From NCBI GenBank assembly GCA_027257055.1, contig JAPVLO010000275.1, positions 2,418,001-2,482,000 of the forward strand: 64,000 nucleotides of DNA. The letters are read 5' to 3'. This stretch comes from Cephalopachus bancanus. Its lineage: Eukaryota; Chordata; Mammalia; Primates; Tarsiidae. This document shows, one piece after another, positions 45,371 to 58,335 of the stretch. Within the stretch, counting starts at the first letter, position 1. Each line of letters starts with the position of its first letter. The notes under the pieces were generated by a model. It saw only the letters and a list, made by a program, of their open reading frames with translations. It had not been told where the DNA came from and made no database searches. The position numbers and the translations under genes are program-made.

Positions 45371-48300
45371 GGGGAAGGAGACAGGAACTGCAGGAGTGAG
45401 AAGCACCTCTACCCATTCCTGGTGCTGAAGGGTAGTACAGAGATGCCTTCCTTTTACCCTCACAGAACGTTCCAGTTGACCCTGTCCTGGGGAGGCCCAC
45501 CCAGGACTTCCAGTTAGCACCCACTGCCTCACGGTTCTTACTTTACAGGGAGGACATAGGGCACAGCAAGAGCTGCCTCCTGCCCTGTGCTGCAAGCTGG
45601 CTTCGGCCACCCCTGCAGGCAGTTCTCCTGGCCAGAACACCATGTTCCCGTGGACTATGGCATCCTGTGTTTCCCTATCAGCTTTTCAGTGCTATACCCA
45701 GAGCAATGAGTGAACATTGCTCACTCGCTCACCACTCACTCACTCACTCATTCAGTTATTCATTTCACTTAGTGGGAGGGGTGGGCCTGAGGGTTGGCTT
45801 CACTCTCTCCAGAGCCCATCCAGGAAGGCTCACCCCTAGAAGACCGGAGAGAGGAGCAGAGCCACGGGAGGATGAGGTTGCTGCTGCCTTGCTCTCCCTA
45901 GCCTTCCCAGGGATGGAGGAGTCACTGATGGACATGAGGCCTCTGCACTGGTGGCAATAGGAGGCATGGAGCATTAGCAAAGGGCTATGGGAATGGGTTT
46001 CAGCTTCAGACAGTGCTAGAGCCTCAGCCCAAGTATCCTGTAAGCCTATCTCCCCAAAATTCCCATGACTCCCTAATCCAGCCTAACCAGAATGTCCCAG
46101 CTGACCCTGTCCCTGTGAGACCCATCCAGGCTTTCCAGCTTCCTCAGAGCCCCCCCGGTTCATGACACAGACCCACAGGAGTTGGGCAGTTACAGCATCG
46201 ACTGCCCTTCTGCAATGCCTTCCAAGGGTGTCCACATCAGCCACCCTGAGGTAATTTGAAAGTAAAAGGGATAGAATTTAAATTACACTGTCTCATTTAC
46301 AGTTGCCCTTGCTGGAGGAGAGAAGAAACAGCCCTGGGAGAAATTCCATGTGATAGCTAATAGTAGCTCCCAAGGAAATGCAAGCCCTGAAGCCATTTAA
46401 TGGGCCCAGGAAAAGAGCCGAATTTCACTTTTTGGTGCCTGGAAAATTCCAGAACTGCCTTATAGAAGTCATGTTCCTGGACCTCAAGAACCCTCCTACT
46501 GAAGGCTGAAATGAAAGGCATCCAAGAAGTAGAACAGCCTGACCAGCTACCTTAAGCCTACAAGCTGCCCCACATGCCCTGCTCCCTCTCTCTGCTGTCT
46601 CAAATGGCGTGACCCTTTGGGATGTCACCATGTGGATGACACAACTGCAAGTGTGGAGGATAGACCCATCAACCATAGCTGAGCTTGGAGAGTCTGAACT
46701 ACACACCCCAGGCCCCAAGTCTCCTTGTGGTCCTCAGTACCCTTGGCCTTAACATGCAAGCGATAAGTGTGTTAAAATGCAAGCATGTAGCAGTCATGCT
46801 CAAGGGCACTGAGCTTCTCCACGCAAACACAGGCATGAAGTCTTGCCACATGTGTACTCCCTTGGGACAGATCCTCAAGGACAGGCCCTTCCCTGGCCAC
46901 TTTCGGAATCCAACCCAAACACAGAGAAGATGGAAGCAAGACATCTGGGGTGACACCTTTCAAATATCAAGGAGCATGAGAATCACTGACAGCACGTGCA
47001 CAACGCAGATCCCCAAGCCCTATGTCATAAGCACTCCTTTCTGCAAGTGATGGCCAGGGATGTGTAGGTATACATGTGTGACCTCCACATACTAATGCAG
47101 ATGCTGCTGCACGGGTCCAGGATCAGACCCAGAGGGTTCCAGTCACTGTCAGCATCCTTAGTCTTAGCCTCTGTACAGTATAAGCTCAATACCCTGTCGC
47201 TAACAAATACTAGAAAAGGAAGTAATTAGGTAATGTGTGTTATATCATAGTGATTGACTGCATGACACATCATACAGCTTTCTAACATGAAGAATCACTA
47301 TTCTACTGTACCAAGATTCAGCAAATTCCACATTCACATTCTGCCCTCTACATAAACATTGGGTCTGATAAATGCATTGAGAGAGTCAGAGCTAAGAGAG
47401 GACATTCCTCATTCAAACACGATTGAGGAATACTGGATTCCACTGAAATAAACAATTTCTATGTCGCAGGCCTTCTCAGGGCCTTTGAGATGCTAGTGGA
47501 CATTATGCATCTTTAGGAAAGAATGACAGTGTATCATATTTCCCAAACTTATTGGGTCAAGGAACCTTATTTTATTTTATACTGTAAGATAGTTTAACAT
47601 CATAAAACATAACTTGGGAAAGTTCCATTTTCACTATTTCCAGTTTCACCAAAACTTTCTGGTTTTCAAAAGACTTTTGCCAATATCAATCTTCTGGAAT
47701 ATTCAAGCCTAATCCTGCCTCTGCAGTGACACCCAGCAATAGTCAAGAGGCTATACTTGTGCTCACCTGAAAATGTTTGAACAGATTCCATAACTAGAAA
47801 TTCTGGAAAACCACCAGAATAATTATTAGAATGCCTCAATTCTAGGACACATGATCAGTCTGGTAATGACTTATAGAGAAAAAAGGGGGGAAGGCAGTGA
47901 GAACATCAATCCCAGTAGACTAGGTCACCCTGGGGTAACTAATAGACCAGCCAATACCCTGGTAGCACATATGTACAACAGCTAATTTCTCACTCAAGCT
48001 AGTCATTCATTACTGCCAGCTTGGAGCTCTGCTCCACAACCCCTCACCCTGGGATGCAGAATGGTGGAGCAGACTGCCCCAAACAATGGTATCACTCTGC
48101 AGAGGGCAAGAGAGCTCTGAAGGATCACATACCAACAATTGACTCCAGTCAGAAGTGACACACAGCACTCTTACAACTCTTGGGGCAGAATCATTCCCCA
48201 GGCCCACCCTGCTGAGTGCCACCAAGGAGAGGAGCTGGGAATCCTACCAACAGCTTGATGACAACTATGGGTCATGAGCCTGCTGCAATCCCATGCATGT

Positions 48301-48756
48301 GACATGTCCTAGCTTCAGCAATATTAAGACATAAAGACGAACCTTGACATTTAAGAAGATGAAATTTAAAAGCCAGGCTAAAGTTCCAACCATGTTTACT
48401 CAGCAGTTACTTTTTACATAGATAGGAATTGATGTACGTATGGGCAAAGTGTCTATCTGTTATACAACAGCTCTGGTTGAACAGCCTGCCTTGCCAAGGC
48501 TGGAATGAGCTCCCAGGTCAAGGTCCTGTAGGTCCCACCTCCTCTCTCCCATACCCTGACTCTTGAATCCCAGGCTTGCTGCAAAGGAGACAGCTAGCTT
48601 TTTCTCAGCATTTGTTCCCTGTCCCTTAGCAGAGGCACACAGAAGTACTGAGCTCTTCTGCTGCCTCCTAGGGCCTCCTGGGGTGCTGTATTCATGTTTG
48701 CAGCTGCATAAATCCATGCAGTGTGGAAACTCACTTCCTAATGCCCCCCCCGCCAG
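45371..48756. other. Unassigned non-coding stretch
   Basis: A short (CACT)n patch lies near 45720-45755. No gene or repeat family recognised. The 121-codon plus frame at 46685-47050 has no motif and overlaps an 85-codon minus frame. Confidence 0.4.
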
Positions 48757-48921
48757 GATGTTTGTGATGCTGTGGCAGTAGAAGCAAGTACATGCAGGCC
48801 TCTGATTTTAGCAGGGAAAGCCACATGCCTAAGCAGAGTGGTGAGCCAGAGGGCTCTCAGCAGAACAGCCTCACTGCAGGAACCAGGGACCTCTGTTAGT
48901 TCCCCAGTCCCAGCCCCAAAG
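48757..48921 (+). CDS. Candidate internal exon, unknown gene
   Basis: 165 bp, open in one frame for 55 codons, phase 0 at both ends. It is preceded by a pyrimidine tract and acceptor (CCCCCCCCGCCAG at 48744-48756) and followed by a strong donor (AAG|GTGAGT, 48922 on). The peptide contains 'SRTASLQEPGTSVSSPVPAP', which looks like a disordered, phosphorylatable linker. No domain is recognised and no neighbouring exon was found. Chance is a real alternative. Confidence 0.3.
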
Positions 48922-48974
48922 GTGAGTGACCCTTTCCATCTGTTCTCCCATCTGATCACACATCCCTTGAGGGC

Positions 48975-49090
48975 GGCTGGGGTGATGCATGATTATCCTG
49001 TCTTACAGATGAGCAAACATCTACTCAGTAAGGAAAAAGCTCAAGGTCACTTGGCTAATTTGTGCCTGAGTTCATTGACCATTCAGTTCT
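48975..49090 (+). repeat. MIR SINE fragment
   Basis: 'gattatcctgtcttacagatg', 'agcaaacatctactcagtaagg', 'caaggtcacttggctaattt' follow the MIR 3' half. Confidence 0.65.
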
Positions 49091-50984
49091 TCTGATCTCT
49101 CTGCCACTGGCCTTCTGCCAAGGCCCGTGAGGAGCTGGAACTGTGGGAATTCACTTTGTGAAGATCCTTATTCTAGGTCTGTCAGTACCAGAGGGAATCT
49201 GACTGGTTGGGTCCATTCTAGAAAAAAAGCACTGGAATATGACAAGGTGGGAGCAGGCTGGCGCCAGCCTGGGGCCTCTACTCTTATGGGCCATCATTCC
49301 ATCAAGGCACAGTACTAGAATCCCACAGGGTGTTGTTTTGCAAGTTGTGTCACAACACACAAACATTTGCATTTGTAAGGATAATGAACAGAACATCTTT
49401 CCAGAGATGGGGGGCCATGCTGTCTCACATGGAAATTTCTGGGCAACTCCCTCTCTCTGCCCACAGGACAGGTCTTCTGGGAGAATGCCCTCTCCCATAT
49501 TCCTTTAGGTACAGCGGGTAGTGACTTATGCCATTCGCCCTGCTCCTCCCCCTGGCAATGGGGACTGATTGGGGTGGCACATGCCCCAGTATGGGCAACT
49601 GGTGCATGAGAAGCCCTGCAGGTTTCTAAGAGAGAAGCTGCTGAGCGGGTGAGGCGCCACCTGCTCCGTGCCCAGGTGATGACACTGCTCTGAGCACTCT
49701 GGTTTTTTACCAGCTCACGTGAGAAGAAGACAAGCAGCAGGCCTTGAACGTGCTACCAACAAGGTACTCTAAGGTACATCAAAGCCTGGGGAGAGGGCCC
49801 CTGGGTGCACATGCCATTCTAGTGTGCCCTTCCTGGAATACACGAAAAGAGAAAAAAGTCATCTAAAGCACTACTCAGTTTTCTCCCCCTTAACAACTGT
49901 TCCTATTCTATTAAGGAAAACTACTTTAAAAGTTAGAAGACCTGTTAAATGTACACTAAGATGCTTACTAGTTAAAATAATCCTATGGTAAATCCTTTGG
50001 CAAACAAATAATTACTGCCAATATTTATGTATATTTGATTTATAACTGCCTTAAGTTTTTAATACGTACTAATGCTTGCCTGCCCCTCAGGTTGGCCTTT
50101 CTGAGGAGGGGCACTTGAGAGGGGACCTGAACAGCAAGGAGGTGCCTGCCATGTGACAACATATTTAAAAAGACAAGATAATAACTTCCCTCAATTAGTT
50201 CAGTCACAATAATGACAAAATTGCAAATCGCATTTTTAGAACACAAATCAGAAGAAAATAATAAGGTGATCAAGCTCTTGGGCACATTTCCACATGGAGG
50301 TTGTGAACATTCTGGGTTCTATCAGCAGAGTCTCCCTGACTCCTCTGCTTGGTAGATTTCCAAGACCTAAATATTCCAAGATGGCTCCAGTTGTTGGCCA
50401 TAGCTTTGTTATCTAGGTTAACTCACATCTACTTTCTCTTCTTTGCATGAATTCCCCCATCACTCATGGCTTATCAGTGAGATTTTGCTGAAAGTCTGGA
50501 GAGGCCTTCTGTGATCAGGACTAATGGAGCAACTCCATTCTAAGGAAGGCAGCTCCCCTTCCACAAAGGGACATCAAATAACAGGAGATGAAGTGTATTT
50601 GGGTCGCATTTTTCTGTTTTGTTGTGCTTTATCCAGAAATTCAACATAATTTACAGACTCAAGTGATTTCTTTAGAATAAATGTCTTTACTCTGGGTCTT
50701 TCCTTTGCTGATCTTTGGAAAACCCATGGCTTTTGCTGTCCTGGAAACTCTCCAAGTCAGGAGGATATCTTAGCAATCTTTGAAAGCATGGACTGACTCT
50801 GGATGGCAGCACTTTTTGGGATTTTGGTAATTCCTGCCCACAGCTAAGACAGTGTACTCCCCTCCCCTATCATGCAGAAGGGCAGCAGAGCCCTAAATCG
50901 AGTCACCTCCTGGCCTGGGCTGCAGAGAGGCACTGCTTTCTCATTCATATCCACCTGCCTTTTTCCAAGCCATGCATACAGAGG
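49091..50984. other. Unassigned non-coding stretch
   Basis: No gene or repeat family recognised. Overlapping frames at 49127-49521 on both strands have no motif. Confidence 0.4.
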
Positions 50985-51395
50985 CTTTGCTGTGGCTTGA
51001 ATGTGTGTGTCCTTCCAAAATTCACATGTTGAAATTTAAGCCCCAAGGTGATGGGATAAAGAGGTGAGGGACCTAATTACCTCTGGGAGGTGATTAGGTC
51101 ATGAGGGCCTCACCCTTGTGAATGGGAACAGTACCCATACAAAAGAGGCTTCAGAGAGCTGCCTCTGCCTTCTGTCTTTTCTGCCACATGAAGACACAGT
51201 GTTGGTCCCTTTTCCCTTCTGTCTCCTGCCATGTGAGGAAATAGCAACAAGCACCATGTATGGAGCAGAGAGCCCTCACCAGACACTGAATCACCTGATA
51301 TCTTGATCTTGGACTTCTTAGCCTCCAGAACTGAGAGAAATAAAGTTCTATTTTTTATAAATTACCCTGTCTAAGGCATTTTGTTATAGAAGCAG
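50985..51395 (+). mobile_element. MaLR-type solo LTR (MST group)
   Basis: 'TTGCTGTGGCTTGAATGTGT', 'cccaaggtgatgggataaag', 'gaggtgattaggtcatgagg', 'ctgccatgtgaggaaatagc', 'ccctcaccagacactgaatc', 'gatcttggacttcttagcctcc' and a final 'gttatagaagc' fit the LTR. AAATAAA is near 51340. Solo. Confidence 0.85.
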
Positions 51396-53388
51396 GGATG
51401 GATGAAGGAAGGCACCATGCAGGCTAGCAACAGGCCAGATACCAACAATTTTAACATAGTAATTCCACATTTATAAATGTATACCGAGTAAAGAAAAGGA
51501 CAGGAACAAACAGGCATGAAGAAAACAAGATGTTCATGGGATCTCTGTTTACAGCAAGAAAAAAAATAATAAACCACTAACATTCAACAAAAGGGGATTA
51601 CAGCAGTCACTTGCTGCTATGTCTGGCTTCCCTCCTTCCAGATAAAGGGTGACAGTGGCCTCTGTGTTGCTGGGAGATGAGGCCACAGGCCCTGCTTTTG
51701 CTGGTAAACAGTGGGCAGAGGGGACATGGACATGCCATATCTGGGTGGAAGCCTCAGAGCCACTGCCTGACCTCCCATGCTCCTCTGTCCTTGGCCACCA
51801 GCAATGTGCTTTGCAGTGGCTGTTCCTTGGGTCTGCAGCCCAGTGGCCCCCGCCACCCCAGGATGGACAAGGAACAAGAATGAGAAACTTGTGTAGGTCA
51901 CTGAGATTTTGAAGTCGTCACTAATGCATAACAGAGTTTATTGTGATTGATACAGAAATGGGCATCTACTAGTCATCTACTGCTATAAAAAAACAAAATA
52001 ATTTATGTAGGCTGATATTAGGAGGTGCATGGAAAGTTTGGTAAAATAATATCCTCTGAACATCTGGAAGGCAGATCCTCTTCGTGATAAGAGGAGGTAA
52101 AAGACAAAATGACAGTCCTGAGGGTCCCCGGTGACTGGGTTTGGCAGGTAATGCAAGAAAGAGATGAGCCCAGAAAAGAATTGGCCAATTTGCAACAAGG
52201 AATGAAACAAGGCAGTCCGTATATTTAGGGACTTACTGAGTTAGAAGATGAAACAGCTTCTCATCTCCAAAGAATAAGAGATTAAATCAAGGATGGGCTT
52301 TGGGGTATAAAACCAAATTTTAAAGGCAAGAGTAATGAAGGGTAGAAACTTTACACTATTGTCATAAATTGTGAATTGATTAAAAGCCCAGGCATTACTT
52401 TCATTTGGACAAATAGCTTAGGGGGAAAATAAACCTGCAAACAAAGAGCATGGATTTCTGTAGATGCCTGATGGACCCAAGGAGGCTGCAAGTAAGTGGA
52501 GTGCTGGAGAGAGGCAAGGACATACACTGTCTGCAATGCTTCTATGAGTCTGTAATTATCTAAAGCAAAAAAAGTAAAAAAAAATGATACAGATCTGCAT
52601 TACTTAGTGCATATGGGTGTTGAGTAAATGTTCAGGGGAAAAGAGTATATGACTAGCATGATTCATACATGTGCAGAGCAATAACTTAGTAACATCTGAA
52701 GGATAGATACCAATAATGCTTTTCTAAAAATAAGGAATTTTCAGATTTCAATTTATTTTCTTCTGTTTATCTGCATAGGCTATCGTTTTCTAAAGTACTT
52801 ATGTGGGTGTAATAAAAAAAATCCCACTTAACTTTCATATAAACTTATATGTTTATATGGTTATATATTATATATAAGTAATATATAAGTACTTATATTA
52901 TTATACAAGCAATTTAGTCTATATATAACAAATAAGTAATATATAATATATAAGCATGTGAGTATACATACAAGTATATATAATGTTACATATTCTATAT
53001 CTTACATATATTGTAATGATTAAAATTATAACTACTGTATTTATGGCTTTGTGATTATCTCCTAGGTATCCATATGTTTTAAATACCTAGTCACTTTCAC
53101 CCTCAACGCTGTGACGTGAAATCACTCACATGGCAACTAAGAAGCTGGTTAAACTTCATGTCGAGTGTCAGACTCAAGGCAGATCACAGAGGGCCCAATA
53201 CTGTTCCACTCCATTATTAATATTTTGTTGCTTGCTTCTGTTGGCAACCACTTAATATAAAACATCACAGGAAGCAACAATGGAAAGTTAATGACAACAA
53301 AATATACCTAGAAATCTGTAAATTCTTGTGCAAACAGGCAATGGAGCATATAAATTTCTAAGGAAAGGTAAATAAGACTGTGTCTATA
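51396..53388. other. Unassigned; AT-rich inner tract
   Basis: No gene recognised. 52830-53030 is a long TATATAA/ATATAAG tract of low complexity. The rest is unassigned. Confidence 0.45.
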
Positions 53389-53399
53389 AGATTATTTCA

Positions 53400-53685
<286 letters not shown>

Positions 53686-53696
53686 AGATTATTCAA

Positions 53697-53925
53697 ATCT
53701 ATATATTTTAAAATATAGGGTACAGATGTATCCTACTTTAGCAATCAACCACCCACCACTCGCCTTCAAAATTCCAAATGATAAAGCCAGAGTTAAATGC
53801 CTTTTTCTGTCTCATATTTCTCGTTGGTTTCCTTTAGGCTGGGTTCATCATTTGATTATTTTTTTAGCTTTAATTTGTACACAGTATCTCACAGTTCTTC
53901 CCAGGGCAAAGTGCCATACATGTAG
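53697..53925. other. Unassigned
   Basis: No feature recognised. Confidence 0.4.
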
Positions 53926-54045
53926 CCATTACAGTCAATACATACAGTGTGCCAGGCACTGTACGAAAGGATTCACATGCATTTATGTATTTTAATCCTA
54001 ATAATACCCTGTAAAGCAAGCACTGTTGTCTTCATGAACAGACAC
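53926..54045 (+). repeat. MIR SINE
   Basis: 'CAGTGTGCCAGGCACTGTAC', 'cacatgcatttatgtattttaatcc' and 'ccctgtaaagcaagcactg' match the MIR core. Confidence 0.75.
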
Positions 54046-54724
54046 TAATTGTTCTCTCTGCCCAGCTCTGTGCCTTCCTGCTTTGCCAGGGGACCTAGTC
54101 CCATCACTTTCTGGTAGCTGTGCTCTTACAACAGGAGCCAACTCTGGACCAGTGGTTGAGTTCCCACAAGCTTCCCCAGAAATTTGGAATCAAGGTTAAA
54201 AGATTCCAAAAATAATAAATTTTTTAAAGATTTTATTTTCTAAAAAAATTTGATTTTTTACTTTTTAACCAGCTTTTTAAAGATATAATTCACTTACCAT
54301 ACAATTTACCAATTTAGTGCACACAATTCAATGGTTTTTAGTATATTCAGAGTTGTGCAACCACCAGCACAATCTAATTTTAGAACATTTTCATCACCCT
54401 AAAAGAAACCCTATGCCCACTAATAGTCACTTGCTATTCCTTCTGAGGTGCCCAGACCTGGGCAACCACTATCCAACGTTCTGACTATACATTTGCCTAT
54501 TCTGGACATTTTACGTATATGGAATCATACAATAAATATGTGGTCTTTTGTGACTGACTTCTTTTGCTTAGCATACTTTCAAGGGTTACTCAAGTCATAT
54601 CATATCTCAAATCTTCATTTCTTTGTGTTGCTGAATAATATCACAGCATGCAATGTACTTCTGTATACTACATTTATTCAACCTTCATCAGTTGATGTGT
54701 ACTTGGACTGGTTCTACTTCTTGG

Positions 54725-54727
<3 letters not shown>

Positions 54728-54765
<38 letters not shown>
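54728..54765 (+). repeat. (ATT)n microsatellite at an Alu tail
   Basis: About 12 TTA units on the poly-T side of the minus-strand Alu. It grew from the A-rich tail. Confidence 0.93.
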
Positions 54766-55040
54766 TGAGTTGGAGTCTCACTCTGTCGCCCAGACTGGAG
54801 TGCAGTGGCCACTCCCAGCCACCGCAGCCTTGACCTGCTGGGCTCTGGTGATCCTTCCGCTTCAGCCTTCCAAGTAGCCAGAATTACAGGCATGCGCTAC
54901 CACACCCGGCTGATTTTTTGATTTATTGTAGAGATAAGGTCTCGCTGCCCAGGTGGGTCTCGAACCCACGGGCTCAGGCGATCCACTCACCTCAGCCTCC
55001 CAAAGGTGTAGGATTACAGGCTGAGCCACCGAGCCCGACT
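54766..55040 (-). mobile_element. Alu dimer, young local lineage, minus strand
   Basis: Begins GAGTTGGAGTCTCACTCTGT and ends CCGAGCCCGACT. The head has the A-box deletion. An approximate duplication (TTCTTGGTTGTTAT near 54718-54731; TTTTTGGTTATTAT from 55042) places it inside the ancient L1. Confidence 0.93.
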
Positions 55041-55101
55041 CTTTTTGGTTATTATAAATAATGCTAATGAACATTCATGTATAAGTTTTTGTGTGAACAT
55101 A

Positions 55102-55666
55102 CAAGGGGAGACCCCAAAAAATGGAATTTATTCATAAAAAATTGTATACTTATTCATTCATGTTTAAACTTAAGTCACCTTCAAAGTACTCAAAGTTTGA
55201 TGCAATACACCTATCAAGATGCTTTTTCCACCGCTTAAAACGGTGTTTGAATGTGTCGATTTGGGTGCCTTTTAACTATTTCTCCTGTTTTTTTGTTTTC
55301 TCTCTTCCACATAGGCAAAATATTTCTCTCGGAGGACTTTTTTCATCTAGGAAAATAAAAAGTCACTTGGGGAGAGATTGGGTGAGTAGGGAGGGTAGGG
55401 TACAGGGCCATGCCATTTTGAATCAAAAACTGCTGAACACTCAGTGCTGTGTGGGCAGGAGCTCATAAATTACCCATCATGAAATGGGCAAATGTGTTGA
55501 ATCTCAAAAAAAAAATTCATTGAAGCTGAACGCAGACTTTCACAACAATGCTAACTGGTACACTGATGCTGCTGGGTTCCTAGAACACTTAACTAGCAGG
55601 GGAAGCTGTAATACAGGGGACTGGACCTCCAAAAAATAATTCTGGCTTTTTGGGGGTTCCCCCTCA
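55102..55666 (-). mobile_element. Non-autonomous mariner element with TIRs and TA duplication
   Basis: 565 bp flanked by TA (55100-55101, 55667-55668). Imperfect terminal inverted repeats: CAAGGGGAGACCCCAAAAAA at the left, and TGAGGGGGAACCCCCAAAAA (reverse complement) at the right. The minus strand keeps a broken C-terminal transposase frame ('APAHTALSVQQFLIQNGMA', 'FKHRFKRWKKHLDRCIAS'). The N-terminal two thirds are absent, leaving a short 5' piece joined to the C-terminus. It therefore depended on another element's transposase. Inserted in the ancient L1. Confidence 0.92.
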
Positions 55667-56225
55667 TAGGTATTCATTTCTCCCCCAAGTAGCAGAACTG
55701 CCAGGTCATATGGAAATTCTATGTTTAACTTTTAGAGGAACCACCATACTCTTTTTCAGAGTGGTACCATTTTCTATTCCCATCAGCAATGTACAATAGT
55801 TTTAATTTCTCCACCTCCTTGTTAACACTTGTCTGGTTTTTTATTTTATTCTAAACATCCTAGTGGATGTGACATGATATCTCATTGTAGTTTTGATTTG
55901 CATTTCCCTAATGACGGATGGTTTTGAGCATCTTTTCATATGCGCATTGGCCATTTGTATATCATCTTTGGAGAAACGTCTACTCAGGCGTTTTTACCTA
56001 TTTGTTAATGGGCTATTTGTCTTTTTATTATTGGGTTGTAAGAGTTCTTTATATATTCTGAATAGGAGCCCCTTATCAGATGTGATTTGCAAATATTTTC
56101 TCCCGTTTGGTAAGCTATCTTTTTGCTTCCTTGAAGGTATTGTTTGCAACACAAAAGTTTTAAATTTTGATGTGGTCTAAGGTATCTATTTTCTTCTTTT
56201 GTGTTGTGCTTTTGGTACCATAAGG

Positions 56226-57934
56226 TGAGAGCACTCTGAAGTGAGGAAGCTGCTGGTGGTCATCTGTTTCCATGTGCACAGGGGGACTCAGGAGCGAGCA
56301 AAGCACAGAAGAGGCCATGACACAGTCACACAGTGAGAACCAGGACCATGTGAGTCAGACACAGGCCTGGGCTTCTATGGCACTGCTCTCCCGAGCCAGC
56401 ATGTCCTGAGACCCAGCTGCATCTGACTGCGTGTCCTCAGGGCACAATGAGCCCTGCTCCCTATCTCCATTTACCTTCTTTTATTTGTCAGTAAAAAGAC
56501 AAAGAAGCAACAAAGAAATAAATCCAATCAGTGTGCCTAGTCTGCAGATGTGCAAAGAGAGGCTCCAAGAGAGTTCAGAGCAGGTGTCATCAAGGGCTGG
56601 GATTCAGTCCTGCACCCCTCACTGGCCACCTGGCCTCTCCGTGGGCAGAGAAGGAACATCACAAATAACCAGATAAGCTTCTCTTCACTCGCAATGAGAG
56701 TCACAGAAAACTTCCTTTAAATAGCACACTGCCAGTGTCAGTTGCTGGGACTTTCTTACATAAGAGAGATCAGCAATTGTAGAGCTTGAAGCGACTTCAT
56801 CTTAAATCCAGGCAGACCCCTCGAGCCCAAATCACTGAGAAAACATACTGTAACAACAGCTTCCAGGGAATCTCTTTGTGTAGACTTGACCTCAAGGTTG
56901 AGGGGAGGGCTGTGTACCCTAACAGAAGCCTCCAAAACTTCCAAAGACCATAGCTGGTTTAAAAAAAACCCTCAATTATATACATTTTTCTGTGTGGAAA
57001 ACTCTAAAAGATGTAATGTTCCATGTAGAAACTACAGACAGTAAAATGGAGCAAAATAATCTTGGCTGATGAGGCACTGATTCCAAGAGGCTGAAGAATA
57101 ATGTTCAAAGGATGTTCTAGCTATATACTGAAAACTCTGTCAGTCTCTCTAAGACCTATGTTTTAAAGATAAAAAATGCAATGTACACAGAGCCCTGCTC
57201 CTGGACATCTCCCCAGGATACCTCTTTTGAATACAGCACCATCAGCAATCTTCTGGTAATCTTACTAAGCTGAGCTTCTGGGAGAAGCATGTCTTTCCTC
57301 CACCCCTACTGAGTGTTGCCTTAAACAGATGCAGTCCACATGTTAGCCAGTAAATCACAGCCACCTTAAACAAAACAATGAACCTATGCATTTGATTGTC
57401 AAAATGCAGACTTCCACACCAAGCAATCTTGCTAACAAAAAAGGATACATTTATTTTAAAGGAGCTAAAAATTATGCATTACCCTGTATCCAAGCATTGC
57501 CATATTTGTTATGTAAATATCCTTACAGCAAAGACTAGGTAAGTATAAAGTTAGTGAAAGTGTCACACTCAAGTATCCTAGAAGGACACTGCCTCCTGAA
57601 CCTCATGAGAAATACCTCAAATTATTTTCTTCTCAGATAAACACAGTTGACGATCTTGGCTGTGAACTTAATTTCTCTGATTGCACATGTACTTTAGAAC
57701 CAAAAAGTCTTTGGAGAGAAATTCATGTGGCTCATGGGAGGATGCTAGAATACCCAACTAGAACTGCCTGGTCATGAGCCATCATTAGCAGCCAGAATCC
57801 CATGCTGGAATGTGTAGATTTCAAAGTGTTTCCAAAAAGAGGTCTACCTTAAAAAATACCAAACTTAAAAATAAGAAGCAGTGCGTGGCATAAACTGTGA
57901 TGTGTTATTAACCTGACACCCTCAAGGAATCCAC
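56226..57934. other. Unassigned non-coding stretch
   Basis: A MIR-like piece ('ctgcagatgtgcaaagagagg') lies near 56540-56620. The minus strand has a 75 bp interval with acceptor- and donor-like ends (about 56759-56834), too weak to call. No gene recognised. Confidence 0.4.
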
Positions 57935-58030
57935 ACATTCATTCACTCTTTAATTCATACATCCATCCTTAGACATTCATTGGGCACCTTGCAGACAGTC
58001 CTAAAGGCTGGTTAGGTAGGCAAAAAGACA
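57935..58030 (-). repeat. L2-like fragment, minus strand
   Basis: 'cattcattcactctttaattc', 'gacattcattgggcaccttgc', 'cctaaaggctgg' resemble an inverted L2 3' end. Confidence 0.5.
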
Positions 58031-58224
58031 AAGACACAGCCCAAGGCAAGAAGAGCATAGAAGGGGACAGGATTAGCCACTAGGCAGACCACCTGCCAGA
58101 GTAACCAACAAAGCAGGGACACGGAACAAAAGGCCTTTGTTCAGTTTCTGGAACAGACTCCTTCCTGCTCAGGACACTGAAGCATCATGTTCCCTAAGCC
58201 AGGCTGGCTCAGCTCAGCATCTGG

Positions 58225-58335
58225 GCCTTTCCTAAGCACCTACTCAGAGAGGCCTTCCTGAGCCGCCTCTCACTCCTGACCCTCCATCACTTTACCTTTT
58301 TCATTTCCATAGCAACACCTGCCACTTTGCAAGGA
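58225..58335 (+). repeat. L2 LINE fragment
   Basis: 'GAGAGGCCTTCCTGAGCCGC' with 'catcactttacctttttcatttcc' and 'atagcaacacctgccac' fits the L2 3' region. Confidence 0.65.

Larger units (their letters stand above)
54210..56225 (-). mobile_element. Ancient L1, minus strand, 3' UTR and ORF2 3' part, twice interrupted
   Basis: The plus strand runs through inverted old L1 3' UTR ('cacttaccatacaatttacc', 'ggaatcatacaataaatatg') and then inverted ORF2 ('gttttgatttgcatttccc', 'attggccatttgtatatc', 'agttctttatatattctgaa'). It is contiguous if the Alu (54766-55040) and mariner (55102-55666) are removed. Heavily diverged. No intact frame. Confidence 0.88.

Noticed and set aside
45150..45643. Long Cys/Val and His/Thr-rich frames on both strands
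   Set aside because: They are products of the TG-rich simple repeat.
46685..47050. 121-codon plus-strand frame
   Set aside because: No domain; overlaps an 85-codon minus frame; no splice or promoter context.
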